A stretch of 64,000 bases of DNA from contig CM074804.1 of the NCBI GenBank assembly GCA_037447605.1, forward strand, positions 6,343,955-6,407,954, given 5' to 3'. Made by a program: the position numbers and the translations under genes. The stretch is from Zygnema circumcarinatum (taxonomy: Eukaryota; Streptophyta; Zygnematophyceae; Zygnematales; Zygnemataceae). Below, one piece after another: positions 23,371 to 34,678 of the stretch. The notes beneath the pieces are model-generated. The model was not told where the DNA came from and did not search any database. It saw only the letters and a list, made by a program, of their open reading frames with translations. How positions within the stretch are numbered: the first letter of the stretch is position 1; each line of letters begins with the position of its first letter.

Positions 23371-25982
23371 ATGGAATCAATAGCCTGCAGCAATGCAGGG
23401 CCCCAGGCGACGGAGACCGCAGAAGCCTCTGCAGATGTGGACCTGCCAGGGAGAAAGCCGAAATCAGGCGGCGCAAACCGAGTCGGTGGGAATTTACAGC
23501 TCTTTGGCTTGGAAGCTCCGGCCAAGCAGAGCGGTCTTGGCAGTCCGTTGTTCGTTCTGGAGTGGACCAGATCCGACAACGCCGTAGCAGGTCTTCCAAA
23601 GGTCTGCCTGCCTGCTGAGCTTCCTCCTGCATTGCGCCCGCATGTAGCTGTTCGCGTCTGCGGTTGTTGGCATCCGGTTGTCCTTTCTTCCGAATTCGGC
23701 ATGCTTGGTCTTGAATTACTCTTTCGCTTTGCTGTTTTTATAATATCCGTTCCCTTTATTATGAGCATAAAGCAACAGCCGGCTGACGGATGGTGGCTGT
23801 TCGGAGTAGTCCGAAAGCTTCATCTACTTGTCTGATCAATTTATAATACATTCGCAGTAGTCTTGACAAAAAAAACAATCTTAACTGCTACGCTTTTATG
23901 GTGGGAGGCCTGCGATGCATTGCGCCAACTTTGTGTGTGGCAAGCCGCACACATGGAAAGTGATTGATCCTCTGGGCCTTTTTATGAGCGTGGGGAACCA
24001 TATGGTGATATTCGGGGAAGTCTTTGTTTACTCTTTTATTGACTACATCACATGGCTTTGTATATGTAGAACTTGTAGTCATAACATTCACTTGTTCTGA
24101 ATTTGTATTGTGAAATGTATTTGTTGTCGGTGCTCTGCGGGAGTCGCAGATTGACTGGGTGCTTTGCCCGACTTCGATAGAAGATGGAAAAGGAGACCTC
24201 GATGATTCTCAAGCAGAGGAGGTGAGTCCAAGAATGCAATTTCTCGATGTTCGGGGGGGGCAAGCCGAAATTTATGCAGAGACCATGAAGCTTTTTGAAT
24301 GGTGCTCGAGTATTGCAAAGCATTGCCTTGCTATGTTTTATTAGTGGAGTCATATCCTGAGTGGGTCGGGGGTATCAAAGAATTTCAGACGATTTGGAAG
24401 AAATGTCCTCATGCTAAATAGCTGGAAGAGACTGAATAGCCTGCCCTCTGCATGACTCCCGAACTGCTTGCCAGTGAAGTATCAAGTGCAATCCATTCAT
24501 TTTGTTTTATCCTGTTACTTGTCCTGGAGGGGCAGCCTTTCAGAATCAGAGACCATCTCAAGTACTTGCGGAGATCTAAAGCCAAGGTAGGACGTTTTTG
24601 CAGGCCCATGCTTCATCTCGGAATGAATTTTACTTCGAAAGAGACTTTCCGACCAAAAAATTGCTAGGAATACGTGTCGTGCTTCATGCTGCTCTCCGTC
24701 CCTGATTGCCTCTGTCCAGGTCAATACTGGGGAGTCGACGGAGCCTGCATGTCACAATCAGGGTGCAACCACGAGCTGTGTCGAAACAAGTGCAGGTAGG
24801 CTAATGTGCATGTATGTGGTGCTTTTGACGAGCCTAAGTCAATCGATCACCGAAAGGATGGCTGACGAATGGATAGTCGCCCATTTGCCTTCCTTTCTCT
24901 TACTCTTTTCCAATTCACATGGGTTATAAAACCAATGTACTTATTCGCCAGAGAGCGCACAGATTGATAAAGTGAGAAGTAACCTGTTTCGAAGTAGGCA
25001 TATATGCTAAGATATATGTTCGCAAGACAGACTTTCAGTTTCCAAAGGTCACTTCATTCATCATTATTCTTCAATGTTTACTCTTTTATTTCTGCCAGAT
25101 CCTATGTGTGCTAGAAATACTCGGAAGGGGATTGCTAGGAGGAGGATTCTTCCCCCATCACAGCTCACCCAGCATCAGCTGAAGACCGAGTCTTTGCAAC
25201 CAATTGGTTTGCCTCCAACCAATCGAACAGTTGCTGACGACAAGCGTATCAAAATGGAGCCTAACTGGGTAGTTGACGATAAGTCTGAGTTGAGTTCAGG
25301 TGTAACTAATCAGACATCTCAAAGCAGGAACGCAGACAGTTCCTGTGGATTAGCTGCTCTTTTTACGAGGTTGGGAGAACTGGCTGCCCGCGATGGGCTT
25401 GTGGGACTGCTTGAAGAGGAGGGACCGCATGGTTGCGCCCTTCACATTCACTGCAGGAAGGCAAAGAGCCGTCTGCGCGTGGCCCCAGAGGAGGTTTTGA
25501 GCGAGCAACAGTCCAATGATAGTTCAGTGATAAATGGGGATAATGTAGATAAAAACGTGCAAAGGAAGGAGTTCGAATCATGTTCGACGAAGTCAGACCA
25601 TCTAAGCCCTGAAGTTTACATGCCGGATCGGATTACTGAGGGCCCTACTGAATGCCTAGGGATCCGAAATAGCTGTTTCGGAAATGGAAGGAGTAAGAAC
25701 TCGCAGAGTTCAATCTCAGTCTTGTCTGAGGATGCTTCCTCAGTAGCCAAAAGGCACATCGTAGTGATGGCATGTCATAGTAGCAAAGTTGTGGATTGTG
25801 CAGGTGCAGCACTTGCAGTAGAGGAACCAGGTTTCACCGTAGGCGATGAAAAGACAAACGAGCGCAGGTCAAAGAGAAACCGCAGTGCACCTTTCTGGTT
25901 GGTGCATTATAATGTCGTAGATGCAGTACTGTCAGGTCGGGGAACCCGCCAGGGGAAACGTGGAATAGGCAGGTCGGACTGA
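23371..25982 (+). CDS. Unrecognised protein, five exons, basic and Ser-rich, possibly nuclear
   Basis: Proposed exons are 23371-23601, 24150-24221, 24530-24586, 24720-24795 and 25099-25982; the last four junctions are phase-consistent. The model gives about 440 residues. I do not recognise a family. The N-terminus has NLQLFGLEAPAKQSGLGSPL. Exon 3 is basic (RIRDHLKYLRRSKAK), exon 5 opens with RKGIARRRILPPSQL, and a conserved-looking end reads RNRSAPFWLVHYNVVDAVLS before a basic tail. The basic clusters could be nuclear localisation signals; that is inference. The middle of exon 5 is Ser/Asp/Glu-rich and probably disordered. The exon 1 donor is uncertain because the frame stays open to 23835. 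A hairpin pair follows the stop codon. Confidence 0.6.
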
Positions 25983-26000
25983 GTTGGTGTTTCGCTAAGA

Positions 26001-26053
26001 GGGGCGTCGGCGGCTTATGAACCGACGCATCCCCTGAGATTGTTCTCAGAGGG
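26001..26053 (+). other. Two overlapping hairpins just after the stop codon
   Basis: GGGGCGTCGG (26001-26010) can pair with CCGACGC (26022-26028) and, across a two-base bulge, with CCCC (26031-26034). The same CCCC also forms the base of a second stem: CCCTGAGA (26032-26039) with TCTCAG (26044-26049), a one-base bulge, then GGG (26051-26053). The two lower stems compete for 26031-26034. This region would be the 3' untranslated region of the preceding gene. I do not recognise a known riboswitch class. Confidence 0.4.
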
Positions 26054-27129
26054 TTTACGAGGTCGGCACCCCGTAGGCGCTGCTGGATGGAGAGGTCTCT
26101 TGCAGAGGGCCACGAGGAGGAAGGACTCCCATCCTTCTACACACTCGTTTCTCTCTTTCGTCCGCACTGCAGGGGAAGTTTTGCTGTCAGGTGTTTCCTA
26201 CTGTCTGGAGAGAGAATGAGGGAGCGTGTGAGTCTCTTGCAATTCCTTGATGGGGTCACCAAGAGTGGACGAGAATTCTTTTTGAAAGCGTCCAGTCATT
26301 AGCCCTTGAGATAAGAATTCTTGTCCCCTTTGGTGGAAAGCAGAGCAGCTTCTAGAGACGCTACCACAATGTTTTGTGTTTTTTGTCCATAAATTCAACA
26401 AAGCGTCTAAACTGCCAACTTGCCAAAGCCAGACTCATTCAGATGTCGGATGTCGTTTTTGAGCAGTGACAATGAACCTTTCTGAAGATCTCCCAGTATT
26501 ATTTCCATCATTTTCTTTGTTGGAGTTTGGCAACACTGAATGCTGTTGTCATACATGGAACGTCGGGCTGAGCTACGATGGAGGACGGTGGGCTAAGAGA
26601 GGGACTCAGCTCACGATTGAGAGGGTGAAGGATAGAGAGGGAGACTCGGCTCATAATTGAGGGAGAGGGAGAGAGGGAGATTTGAGAATGGAACGGAAAG
26701 CAGAAGCGGAGTTGGGGATACCAGGACAGACGTTGAAAGAACGGGCGGGCAGCCTCGAGCGATTGAGGACTTCAAAAAGAAATAAAGTGATTCAAGAAGT
26801 GGCAGTTAGTGGCTACATTTTGACTCATAGAACAGAATAGTCCCAGGCATTTGCTTGGAATCAGTCGTTGTCATAAAACTCAAAACGAGAGAGAAATGAA
26901 AAAATGAAAAATTGCTTCTATCTTGGAAGGGAAAACAATGTTTCCTTCGCTTTCGCTAACCGACCTAATGAAGTGAAAATCAGTACGCATAGTAAAGAAT
27001 CCCCTTCCAGGTCAGACTAAATGGCAGATGTCGCATGATAACTTCAAGACGTTTATTTATTGTTGGGAAACCCAAGGAGCTTTCATAAAAGAACTTGTTT
27101 AAGCTCTGAGCTCCATGTGCACTGCCTGC
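26054..27129. other. Convergent intergenic region
   Basis: About 1.1 kb between the unknown gene and the carrier gene stop codon. It contains a short purine-rich duplicated motif around 26585-26680 (two similar copies of a gagagggactcagctcacgattgag-type block). No gene is recognised. Confidence 0.4.
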
Positions 27130-28949
27130 TCATGACATGACCTTCATGAGTTGGTCATACGAAGTGAACATGATCATGGTGGAGTGGGCGACCCACAGAA
27201 CCCTTGACGTCGTGCCCCGAACGAATCCGCGGACCCCTTCTGTCTTCAAAATTGATTGGAATGCGTCCAGCGGCCCCGAATAGGCAGTTGTGGACGCCAC
27301 ATTGCTTTTGCCCTGCACCTGCAGCCGGGTCTTGACCACATCCTGCATGCCAACCTTGGGGGTAAGTGCGAGGAGGCACTTTACAGAAGTGAGAAATGAA
27401 AAGTAGGAAACCTTTGCAAGAATGGGCGCCTCGCCTCTCGTGATACGCTCAACACACGACAGTCTTTACCATTGAGACGATGCATGCAAGTAGAAGGAAC
27501 AGCGGGAGCCTCCCACATATGCCTCGCTCAATCGTGAGCCCCCAGCAGTTGGAATGAAGATTCACAATTTAAAGACAAATGCAGCAGCTGCCGTTCCCAA
27601 ATGTGCCTTTGTGAACAGAAATGCGCATCCATATGGGCGCTCATATTTTCTCCGCCCAGGTGGTGTGCGGTCATCAAAAACTACATGCAGCCGAATCAAG
27701 CCTTGCCTGAAAGAACGGCAATGCTACTTCTCCTTACTGGACAAGGATCGTGAAACGTTCATGGTCTTGATAAGACATTCTGGCCGGCCGAACAGACGCA
27801 ACTTCAGAGCAATGGCTCTCAACGTGGGGGTTCAGTTGCTCCAATGAATCACGTGTCCCTCCCCTCCCCCCCCCCCCTCCCACCCCAACTCACCATAGGG
27901 TTGGTGAGTGCTGCAGCAATGGCGCTGCTGCCAAACGATGCCGCCAGCTCATACTTCACATCAAGGAGCTTCAGCTGCCTTGCCAGGTACCCCAGCCCCG
28001 CCCGCCCAGCAGCCCATCAATAGGCCCGCCTGGAAAGGCGCAGCTGCTTTGCACTCTTCACACTCATCTGCTTATGGGCATGTGCGAATCGAAGGCACAG
28101 CGGAGGAAGGCAGCCAGCTGTGGTAGCCCCTCGCATCCTAGCTCTGATCATTGCTGTGCATTGCATGGCTACTGCAGTCGAAAAATAGAAGCCATTCTAT
28201 TCTCGTATGGTGGAAAGAAGGTTTCTCTCACTGATTCAGCACCGGAGTACCACATGCCAAGACGCTTGCTCCCCTCCCACAGTGGCAGGTAGATGGCATT
28301 AAAGGGTGCCCACACCAGCTGGGCCCCAATGCAGTTATCTGATGTCATCAAATCTGCTCTAGAAAAGAACTTACATTTTACAAAGACGTGGGACCATCAG
28401 CACGGACTCAACAGATTATGTAAAACAATTTGCTAGGTCCACTCCTCTTCTGGAGGTCCAAGCTCCATCACCTTGAAGCGTCGAACTCAGTCTATGGCGG
28501 CCATGCGGTGGCGAGGCATCACTCACCTGAGTCATGCCAAATCCGCGGTAGAGCGCTCGCACACCCTCCGCCTGATAAATCTTCCGCGCAGCATCCATGG
28601 AACCCTGTTGGCAAGGCAGGAAGGCATCAGCTCATTCGAGCTTCATCTGTAATGCACCTGTGTCTGGGATGCAGCTGATGGAATTTTCAAACACGAAAAA
28701 GTTAAGTGACACAGGTCTGGGCTAAATGGTTCCAAGGAAAGCTCTGGAGAAGCATGAGAGGGGAGCGAAATCGCGTGCCTGATATGCGCCTGCTGCAGTC
28801 CGTGTCTGCACCTGCTGCCGCTGCCGCACCACCTCCAGCGGCACCATCACCAAGGACTGCCCGAGGGTGGCCACCACGCCCCCGACAAGCTGCACCAAGG
28901 GGCTATCCTCGTCGCCTGTGTGTGAGAGAGAGAGAGAATGAGACAGTTT

Positions 28950-28986
<37 letters not shown>

Positions 28987-30493
28987 CATATCACGCTTGG
29001 GGGGTCATGCATAGTACGTGGTTGGGGGCTCTCAAATGCGGACCTTCTGCCATGTTTGAGGTGACGAGACTCCCCCACCTGGCAGGGCGATGCGTGCCGC
29101 CTGATAGGACCCCATGTAGAGGGCCTGCGCAGGCGCCACCTGGACCACTGTTCCGAAGCCCTGCGCACGTGGCCAAGACGGGGAAGGAGTCCAAGTATTT
29201 CAAAATCGTGGCATGGTCATAGGAGTATGATATGCTGCTGATTGCAACCAAAAACCCAAATGGAGATTTGAGAACTCTCTGGCTGAGAATATCCCTGTCT
29301 CAACAATCTCTCACCAAGTAAAGTGATTAGTGCAAGGAAATATCGCGAGTCTAGCTGGACTTTCTTTTAAATTTGACGCCTTCCAGCAATACCAGCAAGT
29401 GCAGATGAATCAGAAAATGTAAATCTTACCCCTAGAGAGTGCACGGGCACTACATCACTCACAGGAATTCCGAAAGGCCCTCACTCGCATGATACATAGT
29501 GTGCGGCCACACAAGATTGACGCCTTAGCTCAAGTCAACGGAATTCTCTTTACATGGACAAGCAACCCCTCTCCCCCTGTCTCACACACCTTAAAAAGGG
29601 TCCTCCAGCCTTCCCGAGCGGCAATCGTCCACATGGCCTGCATGGGGCCGCTGTACGCATACGCTCCATGGCGGCTGGCAGCCGCAGCCGCTCCCTGCAC
29701 CTGCATCCTGCGCACCACCCACGTTACTCTAAAGCTTCACTTGCCCAGCTTGCTGCAGAGGCGTAATTGTCCGAATACAGTTTGAACAAGCAACGTCCTT
29801 TCGTCTGGTCATCGCTTGCCTTCAGAAAGAAGCAACAATGTTCACACCACTTGACACTTCAATAAAGCAGAGTCTCCATTCACTAATGAGAGACTCTATC
29901 CACTATTCCCTTTCCTGCTGCCTACAGATTAGGCATTCAGAAGAGCAATCTTCGATATTATTGCAAGAATAAGACCAATAAACTGAGAGAAGAACCACCT
30001 CGCAAGGAATTGGCTTATCCTGCAGATCGAAATGACGGGCACTAAAGTCCTACGGTGGAGGCCGCAAAAACATTGACAACTCAGTGGCTTTCTTCGATCG
30101 CAAAAACAGATTGAGATTTTGCAGAGGGATGTGGGCGCACCGTGACTTAACGGTCATGAGGGGGTACGTTACAGCATCCGCAAGCATCCCTGCCAGGAAG
30201 GAGGGCGGCCAGAAGGGGTATCAGAGAGGCCTACACTGCAAGAAGAGCGAAATATTCGGTTATGCAGAGAAATCAGCGGCACCCATTGCAGGATACCATG
30301 AGAGCCTGAGTACACCTGCGACTCCGCCTGCTGCCATCTGCTTCAGTAGCAGCGCCGTTCCCGCCCCAGGCCCTGCTACGCGGCGGCCCCTCCACCCAGT
30401 AAGCAAGAGGAAGCAGCAACCTCATTCCAGCAGCAGCGGAGCAGCGCGCCCTTCCCTCCGCCCTGGCATACCGGAGCTCGCGGCAGAGTCCAT
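27130..30493 (-). CDS. Mitochondrial carrier family (SLC25) protein, ten exons
   Basis: Exons (minus): 30493-30472, 30372-30316, 30189-30141, 29707-29590, 29160-29079, 28915-28812, 28604-28527, 28318-28232, 27974-27894 and 27342-27130. They total 891 nt, every phase agrees, and 296 residues is the usual carrier length. The three repeats show signature cores PLMTVKSR, PLEVVRQR and PMDVVKTR, and each repeat has its follow-up helix (REGWRTLFKGFG, QAEGVRALYRGFG, TEGVRGFVRGTT). Carriers exchange metabolites across the mitochondrial inner membrane. The substrate is not readable here and the subfamily is unresolved. The first signature has Met where Asp/Glu is normal, which would weaken the matrix salt-bridge network. 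The 22-nt first coding exon is inferred from phase. Confidence 0.93.
28922..28986. repeat. (GA)n microsatellite in a carrier-gene intron
   Basis: Two GA tracts separated by a short interruption (atgagacagtttg). They lie directly next to the 3' splice site of exon 6, reading as a CT tract on the gene's sense strand. It probably serves as an unusually long polypyrimidine tract. Confidence 0.85.
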
Positions 30494-31107
30494 GGCGGTC
30501 GCTCCTGCAGCGCGGGCGCGCGTCTGCCCTAATTTGGACCTCGGGCTGGGGGGCTGACCGATCGGTACAGGCTCTTTCAGCCAGACCTGGACCGTACAGA
30601 TGGCCCGTCCATACGGCCACCCTTTACCTCTGAACGTCCAATCAAACCGATGAAAACTGCCACGTCAGATAAGAATTTGACCCTTTTGGGACCTTTTTGA
30701 CCTGTGGCTCGTACCCACGTGGAGGGTGTAGACGCTGTGATTGGTGGAAGTTGTCGGTGGTCAATCACGAAACGGCGAAGCGGCCACGTACCGTACTGAC
30801 ATGGAGGGAGGATGCCAGCTGTGGCGGCCAGCAAGCCAATGAGCGAACGCCACGTGTGCGCCACGTGATGATCTCTACGCGACACTGGAAATACAGTAGC
30901 TCCATGGCTTTAGATCCGGTCACCACGTGTCACGACATGAGAGGTTGGAGGCCGGCGCCACCGTCCTTCGGGTTCCATGTGCTGGAACTGACCGGACGAA
31001 ATGTTGAACTGTGCACTTAACTGTGGCGCGCATAGCACGGACCGTTTGCGTGGGCGCCACGGCGGGGGCGCTTTAGAGGGAGGTCGCGGGCGCGAGGGGG
31101 GGCAGCC
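30494..31107. promoter_or_regulatory. Divergent promoter, SLC25 carrier / BCS1
   Basis: 614 bp between opposite start codons of two mitochondrial-protein genes. CACGTG occurs four times: 30716-30721, 30851-30856, 30862-30867 and 30924-30929. CCGTAC words lie at 30589-30594 and 30791-30796. Sharing a promoter could co-regulate the two mitochondrial genes; that is inference. Confidence 0.6.
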
Positions 31108-33812
31108 ATGGCGGGGGCGGGGGGGCAGGGTTGCCCCGCGCTGGGGGAGGGCGAGGGAGGGCTGTGGCCGACGGGCGCGGCCAGCGCCGGGAACGCCTCG
31201 GAGATTCTGAGGGAGGTCACGTCTGTGCTGTATGGCGCCGTCAAGAGGCAGTACCTTCACAATGAGTACTTTGCGGGAGGACTTGGACTCATGCTCGTGG
31301 GCCTCCTTGCAAACGCTTTGAACCGCTATCGAGCGGATATTTTTGAATATTTGGCGCGGAGGAGAGGCGTCTGCGTTTTGCACGTGATGCCAGACGAGGT
31401 GGCGTTCGTATGGCTACAGGAATGGCTTTGTAAACATGCTAACAAGGACAGCTCGCAACTCACGCTGCAATCCAAATGGGAGAACCATCAGAATGACGCC
31501 TGTGAGACTTCTGGAGGACGCGATAAGGAAGAGCGACCCCGCCTCCTTTTTATTCCTCAGCTCCTGGAAGCACAGACGATCGATTTCCAAGGCAATAAGG
31601 TGCTTTTGGAGATCAATTGTCACTGTGTTGCAATCTTGATCCACGCAACCTTTTTCTGGGCTGGAGATTGATGATGCAATAGGTTTCCTGCTCTTTGCAG
31701 GTTAACTGGGGAGCATGGTTCTTCTTGTGTCCATTTCTTCGTTAGTCCTCTTTTGCTGTCAACGTCTTGGACGCCTATCGGCAAGAGTAACTGTTAAAGC
31801 CGCACAGCTTCCAGATTTTGGACATGGAAAAGGCTCTGATACCACTGCTGTGGTGTAATACAGGTCACTTTTCAAGTTAAGAGGAAGATCGGGCCAGCCA
31901 ATGGAGGCGAAAACGACCTCGCAGCCCTTTTGCAGTCGGCGGGGGGGAAGGAGCAATTAGTGATTGAAGGCCCAACAAGAGGCGTGCTTGAGGCTCTTGT
32001 GCATGAAGCCATGGAAAACTATTTTGCTGAAGAAGCTGGCATTCAAAAAACATGCATTAAGAGGTGGAGCTCACAGGAGTATTTCTGGAATGTGGTCGCA
32101 ACTAAGCTTGCACGCCCCATTCGCAGGTGAGAAATAGTTACGCATGGTATGGTGAAGAACCATCTTCTATTCTTTTTGCATATGATGCATAACTTTCTGT
32201 CTCTTACAGAATACATGCAGTAACGATGATTACGGATCATAATGCTGTTTGCGCAAGTTGGAAGCTGGTGATAATATGTTGTGCACTCGCTTCAAAATTC
32301 AGCGCAAAAGTGTGCTCAATCTTGACCCTGTTCTAGACTGGCAAAGCGAGGAAGGGTGGGAATGTCGGGGTTTAACTGCGCGTCACTATTTGACGAGTGA
32401 GATATTGCGCATTTCATCAGATCCTTGTAGGTTCTTACGGAGCATTGACGATTCGAACCTTTGCTTTTTGTAGCTTGTCTTTTAGCCGTGATCCGAGAAA
32501 GAAATGAGTGGTCAATACATGCAGAACCTGATCACCATTTTACAGTATCGATGTCATGTATCTGATACTTTGTTATGTTGAGTGTTTCTCGTTAAATGCA
32601 GCGTCATCCTCGATTGCGATATTGATAGCCTGCTCCGCGATGCTCGCCAGTTTCTTTCAAGTCGGGAGTGGTACAACGACCGGGGCATCCCTCATCGTCG
32701 TGGTTATCTTCTGCACGGTCCGCCAGGCTGTGGGAAGACATCACTCATTCAGGTTTTGGCAGGGGAGCTTGGGCACGACGTGGCCCTAATTGGATTATCA
32801 TCTCAGAATATGAATGATGATATGGTATGCATAGTCCCCCCTCAACCAAAGTCTTGCTTTGAAATTACTTTCACATTTGAAAAGCTTGCTTTGCTAGTTG
32901 GCATCCTCAATAATTGATTTGGTGAAGTAAAGAAGCATTTAGGAGATGGGCATTTTTTCTTCAATTGTAGGCTTTGTACGATGTACAATTTTGAATGATA
33001 CTAAAGCCATTATGTCTACCCTGAACTGATAAACCAGTGGTGTAAAATCTTGTAGTCCAAGTTCAGCTGGGACTTAGCCCCAGTTGCACAGGAGTACCTT
33101 GCAAAAGGGGAGTTATACTTCATGATGAGCACTACGTCAAGGCTCATACATAAGTGATTTCAGGGCGATCAGCACTTGGAACGGAACTAGCAAAATCTGT
33201 ACTGGCAGTCAAAAGGTATTCTGACAGAACTTTTTGACCCTCTGGGCGCGTGATGTGGTCCAACAGCTCCATGCAGCACTCTCCCGCTGCGATACTCGGA
33301 ACATTATCGTGCTGGAGGATGTCGACGCGGCATTTACTCATCGCAACGATGGAGACGAGAAGGACAACCAACTCTCCTTCTCCGGACTGCTGAATGCCAT
33401 CGATGGATTTTCGGCGCAAGAGGGACGGCTACTAGTAATGACTACAAACCACCTCGACCGCCTTGACCCCGCTCTGGTCAGGCCCGGTCGAATTGACATG
33501 CGGCTCTACTTGGGCCTCGCAAGCCGAAGCCAATCAGAGCGCATGTTTCTGCGATTCTACCCCGAATGCTCGTCTGTTTTGGCCTCCGCATTTGCAGAGG
33601 CGGTGCCTGAGGCATCCGTGAGTCCGGCCACCTTGCAAGGCTACTTTTTGCTGCACAGAGATGACCCGGAGGGAGCCCTAGAACACGTGAAGGACTTGCT
33701 GGCGGAGCAGGGCCGACCAGAAGCAGGCGAAGACTCGGTCGACCAGGTGACCGAAAATTCTACCAGCGGAGAGGAGCCATCTGGCGTCGGACCCGTGGAG
33801 GACGAGGGTTAA
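31108..33812 (+). CDS. BCS1-type mitochondrial AAA-ATPase (complex III assembly), four exons
   Basis: Exons 31108-31599, 31864-32126, 32602-32824 and 33267-33812 are phase-consistent and give 507 residues. The BCS1-specific N-domain is visible: NEYFAGGLGLMLVGLL (membrane segment), VWLQEWLCKH, and RPIRSVILDCDIDSLL at the AAA boundary. The AAA core has Walker A GPPGCGKTS, Walker B NIIVLEDVDAAF and the late region MTTNHLDRLDPALVRPGRID with the arginine finger. BCS1 translocates the folded Rieske protein across the inner membrane. The DNQYF-like N-terminus favours true BCS1 over the expanded plant AAA-ATP1/HSR4 branch. The Ala/Gly-rich start is unusual but lies in a good context. Confidence 0.94.
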
Positions 33813-34678
33813 AACTTACAGGCAGTTTTCACATTTGGAGGCAGAGCTATCTGAGAGCAACATGTTGGAAGAAGGGGCCTGGGAGAAGGGCCTCGCCGAG
33901 CGGTGATCGTTCGCAGGAACGGTCTCATGCAGAGAGAGAATGGAATGGCCCTGCGTTGTAAATATTTGTTGATTTGACAGGAAGTTTATTCATTACCAAA
34001 TTTATTCATTTATTTTCTAAAAATATTTGCAAATTTTTTTTTTCAAAAGTTTACCATGTTCAAAGAACACACATTGCCATTACAAGCACAACAAGCCGCT
34101 TTCATTCTTCGGTAAAGCTTGATTGTTTCAAAGACAACACAAAAGAGAGAAATCGTGCATCGTGGCTTAAAAACAATTTTTCTTCAATTGAAGGTTGTAA
34201 AAGGCCATTGGTCAGGCCCTTTCAAACAAACAGAGCGGCTATAAGGTGCTTAATAGACAGCCCCGTGCTCATAGACTCGAATGGTGGGGTCATCTTGCTG
34301 TCTATTGTAAATACATCCAATCAGCAATTGGGACGACATCTATTTTTTCAACAAAGAGACACAAGCGAATAAACGCAAAAGAAGAAAGAAAGAAAAGCTC
34401 ACCTGTCCCTATATACATGCTTAGCACTTACATACTTACATACAGTAAAGTGCCCTTCGGTGATCCACATTCTGCCATAAAAAAAAATGGCATGCACCGC
34501 AGATAACACCAGTGGCGCCCTGAAAAGGAAAGGGAGATAATGGCTGCGCTGTGGCAGGATTCCTTTACAACCAATACGGCACACGAGAACGCTTCAAAGG
34601 CGTCTCTTCCACCCTCTGCAGCTTGGCGTCTTCCGTCAAGGCTCCAGAACAAGGACAAGCCACCTGCGACGTGACACC
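33813..34678. other. Convergent intergenic region, AT-rich
   Basis: About 870 bp between the BCS1 stop codon and the TBC stop codon. It is AT-rich with short poly-T and poly-A runs. No gene is recognised and the small frames have no family resemblance. Confidence 0.5.

Noticed and set aside
26004-26090. TPP-type riboswitch after the unknown gene (contains CCTGAGA)
   Set aside because: The second conserved TPP half (GAACCTGATCTGG-type) is absent and the stem order differs.
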